Source: a virus. From it: DNA of 49,575 bases. Position 1 is the stretch's first letter. Each line of letters opens with the position of its first letter. The notes below the pieces were generated by a model, which was given only the letters and a program-made list of their open reading frames with translations, was not told the origin of the DNA and searched no databases. Location: IMG/VR virus record IMGVR_UViG_3300027156_000310, positions 1 to 49,575 of that record. The stretch is one strand, 5' to 3'. This document shows, piece by piece, positions 1 through 8,733 of this stretch. A program made the translations under genes and the position numbers.

Positions 1-1743
1 GTAATGTACTTCGGCATCAAATCCTCCGCGAGTTCTCCATAACATTCTAAAAAATGGCCACATTTCATTTACAAGTGCATCTGCAAAAGGATTTATGTTT
101 GGTTTTATAATGTTATAATCAAATTTTTCGTACTCAATTTCATTACATACTGTTGTATCGTGTAATGTTATTTTATAATGTTCTTTTCTTAAATTATCTC
201 TTATAGGATAACCAAACGGAACTTCAGTGCATCCGTTCATCATGTCAAGAAACATGTGAAATGTTTTGACACGATTCATAACATGCGTACCGCCCTTGGT
301 AAAATCTTTTGTTATCCAATGTCCTTGATATTTTTGGTAACTTAGATTCCATCTGTGTGGATTTTGTCCCATTAGCGTTTCAGGACCCTGACCGTACCCT
401 ACGCCTGCACCAACATTGTTTATATTCATGTTACGCATACGCCATAAGAATGTCATGCTATCTGCAAAATCTTGATAGTCTTCTGAAGGAAATGCAACAA
501 TCCAATTTGTTGCGTTCCATATGCCTACTTCTTTTGCATCTTTAAAATTTTGTTCCATTTCTTGCACAGTTACGTTCTTGTGCATGTCGTCAAGCACTTT
601 TTGACTGCCACTTTCAATGCCATAATTTAACATAATACAGCCACCGGCTTTTATGTCTTTGAAGTACTCTAAATCCATGCGACCGTCGCATCTTGCATAA
701 CCTGTCCAATGTATATCAAGTCCTTTTGCTTGTACTGCTTTAGCAAACGCACGTAATTCGTTTACATCACCATTAACAAGGCTGTCAATAAACCAAAACA
801 CGTTAACACCCTTATTGTAATACAGCCATTCAACTTCTTGTATTAGGTCAACTGCTTTACGCTGTCTGTATTTCCAAAAGTGTGTTTCTTCGCAAAAAGA
901 ACACTTAGCAGTGCATCCACGACTAATTTCAGTATTAACACCGTTTGGAACTCTATATTGATTAAAGTCAATGCTTTCGTAATCCGGCATAGGCATTCCG
1001 TTTATATTAAGTCGTTGATTTACTTCTTGAGTCAACACCATAGGATCATCGTGTATAACGCCATTTTCTAATTCTTCTAATATAGTCAGAAGATGTTGTT
1101 CGCCTTCGCCCTTTACTATATAATCATAATAGGGTGCATCATTTGCCCAACTTTGGTGTGTATTACTGCCGCCGATTATAATTTTAATATTAGGTGCAAG
1201 TCGTCGTATTTCTCTGCACATGTATTTTGTTGCTTCGGCACTGATATAATACACTGTAAATCCAACCGCAGTGGGCTTTAGATTTAAAATTTCTTGCACG
1301 CCTTCATCTAACACTGGTTTTAGTACAGGATGAATATCATTGTAATAGGTTGATCCTAGCCAATGCCAGCTTGCACTAGAATCCCAAAGTTTAAATGGCA
1401 GCTTGTTGTTTGGTTGCCAATCGTTTTTATAAATGTTATATGTGCGTATGTTGAAATCAAGTATGTGAGTTTCATACCCTGCACTCTTTGCAACGCCACT
1501 TAGTCTAGCCAAGTTAAATGGAGGAAATTCAGGAGCCCATTCTGGACATAACGCTAGTACAAGTTTTGTTTTTCTTGTTTTATAATCAACATACACAGGA
1601 GTAAGATTTTTTTGATCTACTTTTTTTGCATACGGTGCAATAGCATCCATCATACTTTGATGCCTATCATCTGCTGCACTTGCATGTAGACGATCCGGTA
1701 TTTCTTGTTGTTTTTTTGCTAGCGATGTAAGATTAAATTCCAT
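1..1743 (-). CDS. B12-binding-domain radical SAM protein (3' end off the left edge)
   Basis: The reading frame is open from ATG at 1743 to the window edge, 581 codons with no stop. Residues of about 60-200 look like a cobalamin-binding Rossmann domain (hydrophobic strand KLVLALCPEW, later a GGSNTHQ and VKGEGE segment, as in B12-binding radical SAM proteins). The radical SAM cluster motif CTAKCSFC (CxxxCxxC) lies at about residues 275-282, preceded by a typical strand EISRGC. The core continues with WFIDSLVNGD and a NYGIESGS segment, both usual in this superfamily. Family members use S-adenosylmethionine and a 4Fe-4S cluster for radical chemistry, often methylation at unreactive carbon. It is the last gene of the accessory operon visible here and overlaps the preceding gene by 11 nt. 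The family call is secure; the substrate is unknown. Confidence 0.88.
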   Translation of the reverse strand, partial: MEFNLTSLAKKQQEIPDRLHASAADDRHQSMMDAIAPYAKKVDQKNLTPVYVDYKTRKTKLVLALCPEWAPEFPPFNLARLSGVAKSAGYETHILDFNIRTYNIYKNDWQPNNKLPFKLWDSSASWHWLGSTYYNDIHPVLKPVLDEGVQEILNLKPTAVGFTVYYISAEATKYMCREIRRLAPNIKIIIGGSNTHQSWANDAPYYDYIVKGEGEQHLLTILEELENGVIHDDPMVLTQEVNQRLNINGMPMPDYESIDFNQYRVPNGVNTEISRGCTAKCSFCEETHFWKYRQRKAVDLIQEVEWLYYNKGVNVFWFIDSLVNGDVNELRAFAKAVQAKGLDIHWTGYARCDGRMDLEYFKDIKAGGCIMLNYGIESGSQKVLDDMHKNVTVQEMEQNFKDAKEVGIWNATNWIVAFPSEDYQDFADSMTFLWRMRNMNINNVGAGVGYGQGPETLMGQNPHRWNLSYQKYQGHWITKDFTKGGTHVMNRVKTFHMFLDMMNGCTEVPFGYPIRDNLRKEHYKITLHDTTVCNEIEYEKFDYNIIKPNINPFADALVNEMWPFFRMLWRTRGGFDAEVHY

Positions 1744-2383
1744 AATTACTCATTTCGTTGTTATTTCTAGTTATCGGGTTTGGCCACTGTCCAGGGTTTG
1801 ATCTGAGCATAAAATGATAAACTTTTTCCATGTCTACCAATCCATCGGTTTCGAATGTTTTAAATTTATGTCTATCTAGATACGACAATACAGGTTCTAA
1901 AATTTCCATAGGCAAATAATGTGTGGTACTGCTTACACATCCATAGAAATCATGAATTTTTAATTCGCTGTTGCAGAGGTAGCATGTATGTGGATAGAAA
2001 TTTATTTTATAAATTCCTAGTTTTTCTAATCTAGCTAATACAGTTGTTGCTTGCTCTGCATATTGTTCTTTAAACAAATTGTCATTTAAACTTGTATCGT
2101 GCCATTTAAAAAATATTCTTTTTTTGATTATATCAATATCTAGTACTTCTGGACAAAATGTCTCGTTTGCAAGATGTTTTAAAAACTTTATTTCGTTTTG
2201 GAAATAAAAATCCATTTTAGATTGTGTATAATCCGGTCTATCAAAAAAGTATTTAGAATTATAATTATAATCCATACAAAATACTGTTTTTTCTTTATTA
2301 ACATATGGAACATATACTGAGTTAGACAGCATTTGATTTTTATTTTTATACTTTAAAAATATGTCCCAGTCTTCTATGTTCAT
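1733..2383 (-). CDS. Small kinase-fold-like protein with degenerate catalytic loop
   Basis: A 216-residue protein that I do not recognise as a named family. Its order of elements resembles a small aminoglycoside/choline-kinase-type phosphotransferase: a stretch with a Lys/Glu-rich N-lobe (NEIKFLKHL near residue 60), a hinge-like segment with strand RIFFKW, then YPHTCYLC at about 130 followed by strand LKIHDFYG near 140-148. The last two echo the HxD loop and the DFG metal-binding motif. The expected catalytic Asp of HxD is not evident, so it may be a pseudokinase or a kinase with altered chemistry, or the resemblance may be superficial. It starts in a 4-nt ATGA overlap with the radical SAM gene upstream and overlaps the B12 radical SAM gene downstream, so it belongs to the same transcript. 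Confidence 0.6.
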   Translation of the reverse strand: MNIEDWDIFLKYKNKNQMLSNSVYVPYVNKEKTVFCMDYNYNSKYFFDRPDYTQSKMDFYFQNEIKFLKHLANETFCPEVLDIDIIKKRIFFKWHDTSLNDNLFKEQYAEQATTVLARLEKLGIYKINFYPHTCYLCNSELKIHDFYGCVSSTTHYLPMEILEPVLSYLDRHKFKTFETDGLVDMEKVYHFMLRSNPGQWPNPITRNNNEMSNYGI

Positions 2384-3342
2384 AGTTTTTCCTTAGGTAT
2401 GATAATATCAGTACCACAATGGCAATGATTTTTATTACATACTACTGGATTTAAAGAAAAAGTCAAGTTTTCATCTAACACATTGCCATGTTGATTTCCA
2501 ACTCCGCAACTTGCACTACTAATATACCCTTTTGGATTTATGAACAATGCATCGTCTACATAGCATTTCCATCCGCTAAAAAAGTTTTGTCTGTCAGCAA
2601 TAATTTGATTGCTGTTAGTAGGTTCTATTTTATCAGCGTAATGACTTACACTTATGGCTTTATTATTGCGGTACGGCTTGGGTATTCGCATTACAGTTTC
2701 AAATTTTGCATTTTCAAGAAACTGCTGTTTTAACGGATCTGCGTATTTCCAAGGACCGGCATTTACACTCATTTCATCAAAAAGAGGCGTCCATTCTAAA
2801 TTATAGTTAGGTACTTCATTTCTGACACGGTTGCCAAATTCTACAATTTCCCAAAACTGTTCTTCGTGCATAAGCATTTTTGTGCAAAGGTAATCTATCT
2901 TGTCACATAAAAATTGAGCATTTTCGATGTATCGTTCTTTTTTACTAAATTCAATATGGAAACTTGCAACAATATCATCAAATAATTTATAATGTTCTTC
3001 CCAATATTTTAGCGGGCGCGACAAGTTTGTGTTAACTGCAACTGTTAAATTGTCTCCTAATTCATCTTTAAGGTACCGAGTAAGAGGGATAAAATTTTCC
3101 CAATATGTAGGTTCGCCGCCACTGTAAAATATTTTAAAATATTTGTACTCTTTATCTTGGTATTGCTGAAATATATTTCTTATATTCTTTTTATACAAAT
3201 CTAAATTACCGTTGTTACGACTATCGCCGGCCCAATTACCCGGGTTACAATAACTGCACTGAAAGTTACAAAAATTATTAACCTGCCAAGTTAAACTCAT
3301 ATACGGTTCTGCAAGTGGTGTAATTTTTAATAGGTTAGACAT
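2380..3342 (-). CDS. Radical SAM protein with C-terminal SPASM/twitch-like cysteines
   Basis: The 320-residue protein has the radical SAM motif CNFQCSYC (CxxxCxxC) at about residues 26-33 and the SAM-binding GGEPTYW segment near 75-81. The C-terminus carries more cysteines (GWKCYVDD, ASCGVGNQHGNV, then CNKNHCHCG), which is the look of a SPASM or twitch domain holding an auxiliary Fe-S cluster. Proteins of this layout modify peptides or sugars by radical chemistry. It differs from the three upstream radical SAM paralogues in having its auxiliary cysteines after, not before, the core. The start overlaps the SGNH-like gene by 8 nt (ATGTCTAA), as at several other junctions in this operon. The substrate is unknown. 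Confidence 0.85.
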   Translation of the reverse strand: MSNLLKITPLAEPYMSLTWQVNNFCNFQCSYCNPGNWAGDSRNNGNLDLYKKNIRNIFQQYQDKEYKYFKIFYSGGEPTYWENFIPLTRYLKDELGDNLTVAVNTNLSRPLKYWEEHYKLFDDIVASFHIEFSKKERYIENAQFLCDKIDYLCTKMLMHEEQFWEIVEFGNRVRNEVPNYNLEWTPLFDEMSVNAGPWKYADPLKQQFLENAKFETVMRIPKPYRNNKAISVSHYADKIEPTNSNQIIADRQNFFSGWKCYVDDALFINPKGYISSASCGVGNQHGNVLDENLTFSLNPVVCNKNHCHCGTDIIIPKEKL

Positions 3343-3934
3343 TATTAATTAATCCAAAAAGTCTTTCAGCAAATACATCATGCGATTTTAAATCAGGATG
3401 CCCGCACGGTAGTTCATTGTAATAAAAATCATTTGTTTTAGTATTAAAAGCTATATCAAACTTAACATTATTCCAATTTTTTGTATTATTACAAATATCA
3501 TCGCTGAAAACATGAATACTATTGATTACTTTTTTAACTTTACCATTTAAATAGTAATTTGCTAGATTAACATGCATTAGTGTATCAAGTATGTCGTCTT
3601 CGTGTCTATGATACTTTGCAAAAAACTTTTGCCAAGTTTTGTCATTGTTCCAACTTGCAAGTTGTTCCCAATGAATTCCGTTCCATATACTACGACGCAT
3701 CGGATTAGACCAATTTATAACTATCAAGTCAGTGTCATATACAGGTGTTTCAAGTATACTTACTGCTATCTCTTTTTGTGATCTTCCGGTATCTGCTTTA
3801 TTAACAACAGGTATATTTAATTTTTTTCCTAATACATTTGCAAATCCTAACTTACTAGGACCGGTATCAAGAGTACAATCTGGCAATCCTAGTCCATATG
3901 CATGACTACACCCAAAGACTACTAGTCTACTCAT
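3335..3934 (-). CDS. SGNH/GDSL-hydrolase-like protein
   Basis: The 199-residue protein begins with a strand followed by FGCSHAYG, the position of block I (GDS) in SGNH hydrolases, with the nucleophile Ser retained. Near residues 60-75 it has a strand ending INWSNPMRR (block III N-like). Close to the C-terminus is GHPDLKSHDVFAERL, matching the block V pattern where Asp and His complete the triad. SGNH enzymes are esterases or deacetylases, often acting on acylated glycans. There is no signal peptide, so it is expected in the cytoplasm. It sits between radical SAM genes with 8-nt overlaps on both sides. The fold assignment is likely; the reaction is inferred and could be O-acyl removal or transfer on a glycan. 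Confidence 0.7.
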   Translation of the reverse strand: MSRLVVFGCSHAYGLGLPDCTLDTGPSKLGFANVLGKKLNIPVVNKADTGRSQKEIAVSILETPVYDTDLIVINWSNPMRRSIWNGIHWEQLASWNNDKTWQKFFAKYHRHEDDILDTLMHVNLANYYLNGKVKKVINSIHVFSDDICNNTKNWNNVKFDIAFNTKTNDFYYNELPCGHPDLKSHDVFAERLFGLINNV

Positions 3935-5210
3935 ATCGACGTAACCACCCTAACTCCGGAAATACTGAATAAAAATCTTCATTCCTGTGTTTATCCAAGA
4001 TAGCATTTTTTTCGTTAAATGCTTTTAGCATATCGGCGTTTTCATATCCTGTGTTCATAAACTGAATTACAGTATCAATTTTTCCAATTACATCTTGCAC
4101 AATTCTGGGCTTATAAGGTATTCTATCTTTTATTTTTTCAAACGCCCACTTTTTATAATGTATATACTTTGCTCTTAACTCAATTTTAAATTCATCGGGT
4201 ATGTTGTCGATGCGCATAAAATCAGGACCTGTTAACATATTCAATCTGCAATTCTCTATGTCAACATAACCTTTTTCTACCCAATCCATGTGAAAGTCAG
4301 GCCAATTCCACACATTGTACAAACTAATAGTAGGAGTTAATTCAAAGTACACGTTTGGAAGTTTTTCCAACAACTCCTGTCTGTTACTTTCAATTACGTT
4401 CCATTCGGTTCCGTGTCTACTATACTCGGCACGAGATCCATTACAATCTAAGCTAGCACTTATTTGTATATCCGGAAACTGTTTCCAGTACTCTACTACA
4501 CTGTTCTTTTTATACTTAAAATTACTAAAATTAGTTGTGTATCGCAGACGTACATCAGTCTTTCCAAGTTCAATAAAACGGTCAAGTATTTTGTAATGCT
4601 CTTCTGTAATTAACGCCTCGCCTCCAGCAAAGTATACCTCTTCAACTCCGGGCAAGTATTTTTGCAAATCTTCCCAGAAGTTGTTTTCATGTGCAACGTT
4701 AACTACTATTTTTCCGTCGTTTTTTAAGAATTTTATTAATTCTTCTTCGCCGTACATGTCTTTGTGTTCTTTAGCATGTTGACTGCTTAAATCCGGGCCG
4801 CATGTTCTGCACTTCATATTACAAATGTTAGAAAATCGTATATCTAAGTATGCCATGCGCATCTTAGGAATACTACCATCTGCTTCAGTCTTTTCTACTA
4901 AATCAAAATGCTTGTCGCCAAACCACTCGTTGTGGTTTTTGCGCAATGTCCAAATGTTAGTGCTTCCTTCTAGTTCGTAACAACGCTTGCATACATCTAG
5001 CTTTTTGCCCCGAAGCATTGATTTACGAAGTTCTTTATACTTTTCGCTATTCCATACTTCTTCGATTGTATTATCTTTTAAATTTCCAAATGGTTGTCTG
5101 CTGTCCGCAATACAACACGGCATAGCATTACCGTTTGGCCAAACATGCATGTGTATCCAAGGCAGGATGCAAAACGCTTCGTTTTCTTTTAACAAAATTT
5201 CTTTATTCAT
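3927..5210 (-). CDS. N-terminal-twitch radical SAM protein (paralogue 3)
   Basis: The 427-residue protein starts with a SPASM/twitch-type cysteine module: FCILPW at 13-18, PCC at 31-33 and a later CKRCYELEG near 75-83. The radical SAM motif CNMKCRTC follows at about 130-137 and YFAGGEALI near 195. This inverted order, auxiliary module first and catalytic core second, is the twitch-domain radical SAM family known from marine bacteria and phages. The C-terminus (RNEDFYSVFPELGWL) matches the ends of the two genes upstream, so the three are tandem paralogues. The start is an ATG in an 8-nt overlap with the upstream gene, with AAGG nearby. Radical SAM membership is certain from the motifs; product and substrate are unknown. 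Confidence 0.88.
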   Translation of the reverse strand: MNKEILLKENEAFCILPWIHMHVWPNGNAMPCCIADSRQPFGNLKDNTIEEVWNSEKYKELRKSMLRGKKLDVCKRCYELEGSTNIWTLRKNHNEWFGDKHFDLVEKTEADGSIPKMRMAYLDIRFSNICNMKCRTCGPDLSSQHAKEHKDMYGEEELIKFLKNDGKIVVNVAHENNFWEDLQKYLPGVEEVYFAGGEALITEEHYKILDRFIELGKTDVRLRYTTNFSNFKYKKNSVVEYWKQFPDIQISASLDCNGSRAEYSRHGTEWNVIESNRQELLEKLPNVYFELTPTISLYNVWNWPDFHMDWVEKGYVDIENCRLNMLTGPDFMRIDNIPDEFKIELRAKYIHYKKWAFEKIKDRIPYKPRIVQDVIGKIDTVIQFMNTGYENADMLKAFNEKNAILDKHRNEDFYSVFPELGWLRRYE

Positions 5211-6435
5211 CTAACATAGCCTTTAATTCAGGAAATACGTTTTCAAAATTTTCGTTACGTATTTTATCTAGTTTTTTTACTTGCTGTTGAAATCCTACTT
5301 TATGAATTTCCCACTCACTGCTTTCGTTAGTAAAACTAATTGCATCTCTTACATGTTGATGTTGATACCATTCGTTTAATATCATAAAGTCGTGTATTTT
5401 TTCTAGTTTTTGCGATCCGACTGCTTTTAGGCTTTCCGGCAATACTTTAGCACAGTAATACAAAGGAGTAAGAGCTCTGTAAATGCTAATCATGTCCTTT
5501 TGTCTTAGTAAGTCTTTTTCTATCATGTATTTAAAAAACGTATCTAATGTTACAAAATTAAATACACTCAGTACTGTATTAAACTGATAGTCAATATAAT
5601 CAAGATTTCTAATACTGTGCAAATTCTGTTCTACTACTGCCCAATCAGTTCCATGACGTAAGAATTCTGCTCGTTCACCATAGTGGTCAAGACTTGCACT
5701 GATTTCAACACGATGGAATCTGCTCCACAGGTCAAGTATATCATATTTTTTGTATTTAAAATTACTCATGTTTGTATTGTAGCGAAGGGTAATACGCTTG
5801 TTTACACCTGTACGAATCATTTCTTCTAACAGTTGATAATGTTCGTCTGTTATAAGAGGTTCGCCACCAGCAAAGTATGCAAGATCCATGTTCGGTACTT
5901 GATCTTTGATTTCTTGTAACAAGTTACCACTTTCGTCTGCATGTTGAATGATTTTAAAACTTTCAGGAACCCACTTGTTTTGTTTCATTTCTTGAGCCCA
6001 CTGACTGCTGAATTCCGATCCACACGTTCTACATTTAAAATTACAAATATTTGAAAAACGTATATCAAAATATTTCATTTTAAATTCAGGAACGTGTCCA
6101 GTTTCGTCAGTTGTTGTAACTATATCGTCAAAGTCTTTTCCAAAGTGTTCTAGACTGTACTTTCTAAAACTAAACGGAGAACTTTCTTCATGTTTATAGC
6201 AATAATCACATATGCTACTTTTTTTGTCGTTTAGCATATTTAAACGAAGCTCTTTCATTTTATCGTTATTGAAGGCTTCTTTAAGGCTTTTGTCTTTTAC
6301 GTTATCAAACGGAGCAGTGTAATCAGATGAACAGCATGGATACACGTTTCCTAATGGAGTAGCATTAAGATGCACCCATGGAAACATACAAAACGTTTTA
6401 CTTTTATTTAACAAGTGATCTTTATCTAAGTTCAT
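5203..6435 (-). CDS. N-terminal-twitch radical SAM protein (paralogue 2)
   Basis: I chose ATG at 6435 (410 residues), since AAGG lies 7 nt upstream; the longer frame would need a TTG at 6456. The N-terminal cysteine module reads FCMFPW, then YPCCSSD, then CDYCYKHEE. The core has CNFKCRTC at about 130-137 and YFAGGEPLI near 193-201, followed by ISASLDHYG, a strand shared with the neighbours. It is closely related to the gene downstream over its full length and more distantly to the one upstream. The auxiliary cysteines suggest at least two Fe-S clusters. It overlaps the upstream gene by 14 nt and the downstream one by 8 nt, so translation is likely coupled. Confidence 0.87.
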   Translation of the reverse strand: MNLDKDHLLNKSKTFCMFPWVHLNATPLGNVYPCCSSDYTAPFDNVKDKSLKEAFNNDKMKELRLNMLNDKKSSICDYCYKHEESSPFSFRKYSLEHFGKDFDDIVTTTDETGHVPEFKMKYFDIRFSNICNFKCRTCGSEFSSQWAQEMKQNKWVPESFKIIQHADESGNLLQEIKDQVPNMDLAYFAGGEPLITDEHYQLLEEMIRTGVNKRITLRYNTNMSNFKYKKYDILDLWSRFHRVEISASLDHYGERAEFLRHGTDWAVVEQNLHSIRNLDYIDYQFNTVLSVFNFVTLDTFFKYMIEKDLLRQKDMISIYRALTPLYYCAKVLPESLKAVGSQKLEKIHDFMILNEWYQHQHVRDAISFTNESSEWEIHKVGFQQQVKKLDKIRNENFENVFPELKAMLDE

Positions 6436-7807
6436 TAGCTGCCTTGCACAAATCAAAGAAATCTTTCATTTCAGGAAAAGTCTGAACAAAGCTATTGCCG
6501 CGGCGGCGGTCTTGTTCGTTAAAGAAATTCCAAAAGTCAATCCTGCCATCTAGTGTACGAGAATCGTTGTATGTTGTTGTCTTCATGTAATCAACTACAC
6601 GTCTAAACTTTTCATACTCCATGCTGCTAAAAGCATGTTTACTTGTGTCGTCTACATTGTCTTTTATAAATTGCAAATGGCTTTCCATATAAGGAACATA
6701 CGTGTCTTTAGGAAGTATGTTCATATCGTATTGCAGAGGTTCTTTCAAGTAAGGAGTATCAAAGTGAATGCGTTGCCAACGGCCGCTATTAATGTCATTA
6801 TACTTTTTACGCCATTCTAAGATCTTTTCAAGCAAAAGATTAAATGTTGTTACACTAAAAATGTTAAATGTAATCATAAATGTTACAGGAGCATCGGTAC
6901 GAGTTAAGAAGTAATCTAGATTTTGTTCAAATACATCAATGTCAAGACCGTCACGAATGTATTCAGCACGAGGACCCCATGTATCAACACTTGTAAACAA
7001 CTTGAATTGCTTAATTTTATTTTGTGTTAAAAGACTGTTAATAGCGTCAGTAAATCTTTCAACTTGACGTTCTTTGCCGCCAAGGTTGCTGTTAACATTT
7101 AGTTCAAGATGTGGCTTAGGGGATTCTTCCAGTAGTTCAAAAAGTTTATAGGTGCTTTTTTGCATAGTTGGTTCGCCGCCAGTAATACGCAAAATGTTCA
7201 GCGTCTTGCTAACTTCCGGCCACCATTTCCACCATGCACGTAGGTATGGATTTGAATCTTCTTCATAAACTCTAAAATAGTCGATATCGCATCTATGATT
7301 TTTAACATTTGTATATGGGCCGTGCTGCCGAATTTCATTATAATAACGACTGCTTGCTTTAGGATGGCAATAACCACATTTAAAATTGCATTCATTTCCG
7401 AATGAAATTTCAATATATTCAGGATTTACATTGTAATCCCATGGATTAAATTTTACTTCATTTAATCTATTATCGGTATAAATGCTTCCGCTGCGAATGT
7501 GACGATCGCTAATGTAGTCCTTACCCATATTTTCAATATTCCAGCAATATTGACAACCTTTGGGCTTTTTGCCTTCGAGCATTTCTAAGCGTTCTTGCTT
7601 TTTTTCATCTGTGTTGTGTAATGCAGACGGATTAGTTAATAACTGGTCAACATCGATTTTATGAGGTGCAGGATGATAACAACTATGTGTTTCACCTGTT
7701 TGTAAATAGATATTGGTATGATACCATTTTGCAAAACAAAACGTAGGACTAAAATGTCTATTTGTAATACTGTTTACTGTTTCCAGCGTTTCTTTATTTG
7801 CATTCAT
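6422..7807 (-). CDS. N-terminal-twitch radical SAM protein (paralogue 1, divergent)
   Basis: The 461-residue protein has an N-terminal cysteine module in a variant form (FCFAKW, then SCYHPAPH in place of the PCC motif, then CQYCWNIE). The radical SAM motif is CNFKCGYC at about 139-146, and RITGGEPTM lies near 201-209. The C-terminal NSFVQTFPEMKDFF corresponds to the FPEL ends of the two genes downstream. It is longer than they are and the most diverged of the three. The one cysteine replaced at the PCC position may change the auxiliary cluster. ATG at 7807 is joined to the stop of the glycosyltransferase gene upstream by a TAATG overlap. The substrate is unknown. Confidence 0.87.
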   Translation of the reverse strand: MNANKETLETVNSITNRHFSPTFCFAKWYHTNIYLQTGETHSCYHPAPHKIDVDQLLTNPSALHNTDEKKQERLEMLEGKKPKGCQYCWNIENMGKDYISDRHIRSGSIYTDNRLNEVKFNPWDYNVNPEYIEISFGNECNFKCGYCHPKASSRYYNEIRQHGPYTNVKNHRCDIDYFRVYEEDSNPYLRAWWKWWPEVSKTLNILRITGGEPTMQKSTYKLFELLEESPKPHLELNVNSNLGGKERQVERFTDAINSLLTQNKIKQFKLFTSVDTWGPRAEYIRDGLDIDVFEQNLDYFLTRTDAPVTFMITFNIFSVTTFNLLLEKILEWRKKYNDINSGRWQRIHFDTPYLKEPLQYDMNILPKDTYVPYMESHLQFIKDNVDDTSKHAFSSMEYEKFRRVVDYMKTTTYNDSRTLDGRIDFWNFFNEQDRRRGNSFVQTFPEMKDFFDLCKAANELR

Positions 7808-8733
7808 TATTGTTCTCTATCTATAAACTGTTGATTTGTAGTTCGTGCTGGATTTTGATAAACGGTTTTAAAGAAATGACTGCCGCCGGCATCAAGTGGA
7901 GTCGGACTAATAGGCAAATCAAGTGCTTCTTTTAGCTTATCGCCATAGTCTTCGATTGCTTCCATTAAATTTTCTTCGTTGACTGTTACCTCAAGATTTT
8001 TCCACATGTTATTTAGATAGTCAAAATCTCTAACATTTACAAAATCCCAATCAGTCATCATTGTCATATACAATCCTTGACGGGCACCGTAAATAGCCCA
8101 CAACCCATTTTCAACATCTGCACCTACCATGAGCCAAATATACAGACGATGCAAGTTTTTCCAATGATTCTTATGAAAATCATCAACACTTACTCGTAAA
8201 CCTCTATCTAATGCCATTTTAACGCCTTCGCGAAAACCGGCACGCCACGCTTGTTGAGGTGTAGCATTATTATAAATGGTACTATAGCAACTATTCATTT
8301 GAATGTATTCAATGTCCCAGCAAAAATCGACTTGAGCGTGAGGATTGCTAGGATCGGCATTTTCATGTGTACGCATATTCAATACATATTGTTTAGGCCA
8401 ACATTTAATGCCACCGTTGCCATACATAAGACCGTTGATGTGATTTTTAGCTGTCCAACTAATAACACACTTTTCTAGATCTTTGTCTTGGTCAAAGTCA
8501 AATTCTTTTGTTAAAAATTCTGCGTTAATAATGTTGTCGCCATCGATAGTAATAAATCTGTCAGTGTCAGAAATGTTTGCACATGCTTTGTGTGCAGCAT
8601 CCGATCCTTTAACGCCATGGATGCGTTTTGCCCAAGGAATTTTTTTACACAAATCTGCATAATTTTTTTCAGCATTAGGCTCGTCGTAGCTTAGATAGAT
8701 AATATCAAAGTCTAAAACTCTAAATTTGCTCAT
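7807..8733 (-). CDS. GT-A-type glycosyltransferase-like protein
   Basis: The 308-residue protein opens with strands typical of a nucleotide-sugar-binding fold (DIIYLSYDEPN at about 9-19). FITIDGDNII near residues 60-69 is a DxD-like motif that in GT-A glycosyltransferases binds the metal and nucleotide-sugar phosphates. GNGGIKCWPK near 105-115 is also usual for this group in phages. No signal peptide or membrane span is visible. The start codon sits in an ATGA overlap with the orphan gene upstream. It is the third glycosyltransferase-like gene of the operon and lies directly before the radical SAM paralogues, so the two activities may share a pathway. Donor and acceptor cannot be read from the sequence. 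Confidence 0.75.
   Translation of the reverse strand: MSKFRVLDFDIIYLSYDEPNAEKNYADLCKKIPWAKRIHGVKGSDAAHKACANISDTDRFITIDGDNIINAEFLTKEFDFDQDKDLEKCVISWTAKNHINGLMYGNGGIKCWPKQYVLNMRTHENADPSNPHAQVDFCWDIEYIQMNSCYSTIYNNATPQQAWRAGFREGVKMALDRGLRVSVDDFHKNHWKNLHRLYIWLMVGADVENGLWAIYGARQGLYMTMMTDWDFVNVRDFDYLNNMWKNLEVTVNEENLMEAIEDYGDKLKEALDLPISPTPLDAGGSHFFKTVYQNPARTTNQQFIDREQ

Noticed and set aside
309-1281. Three plus-strand open frames of 62-78 codons
   Set aside because: They lie wholly antisense to the continuous B12-binding radical SAM frame, which has clear motifs. Their products look like random translation of AT-rich DNA and have no ribosome sites.
6436-6456. TTG start at 6456 for the second twitch radical SAM gene
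   Set aside because: ATG 6435 has a good AAGG site, matches the paralogue's start, and needs no rare codon.
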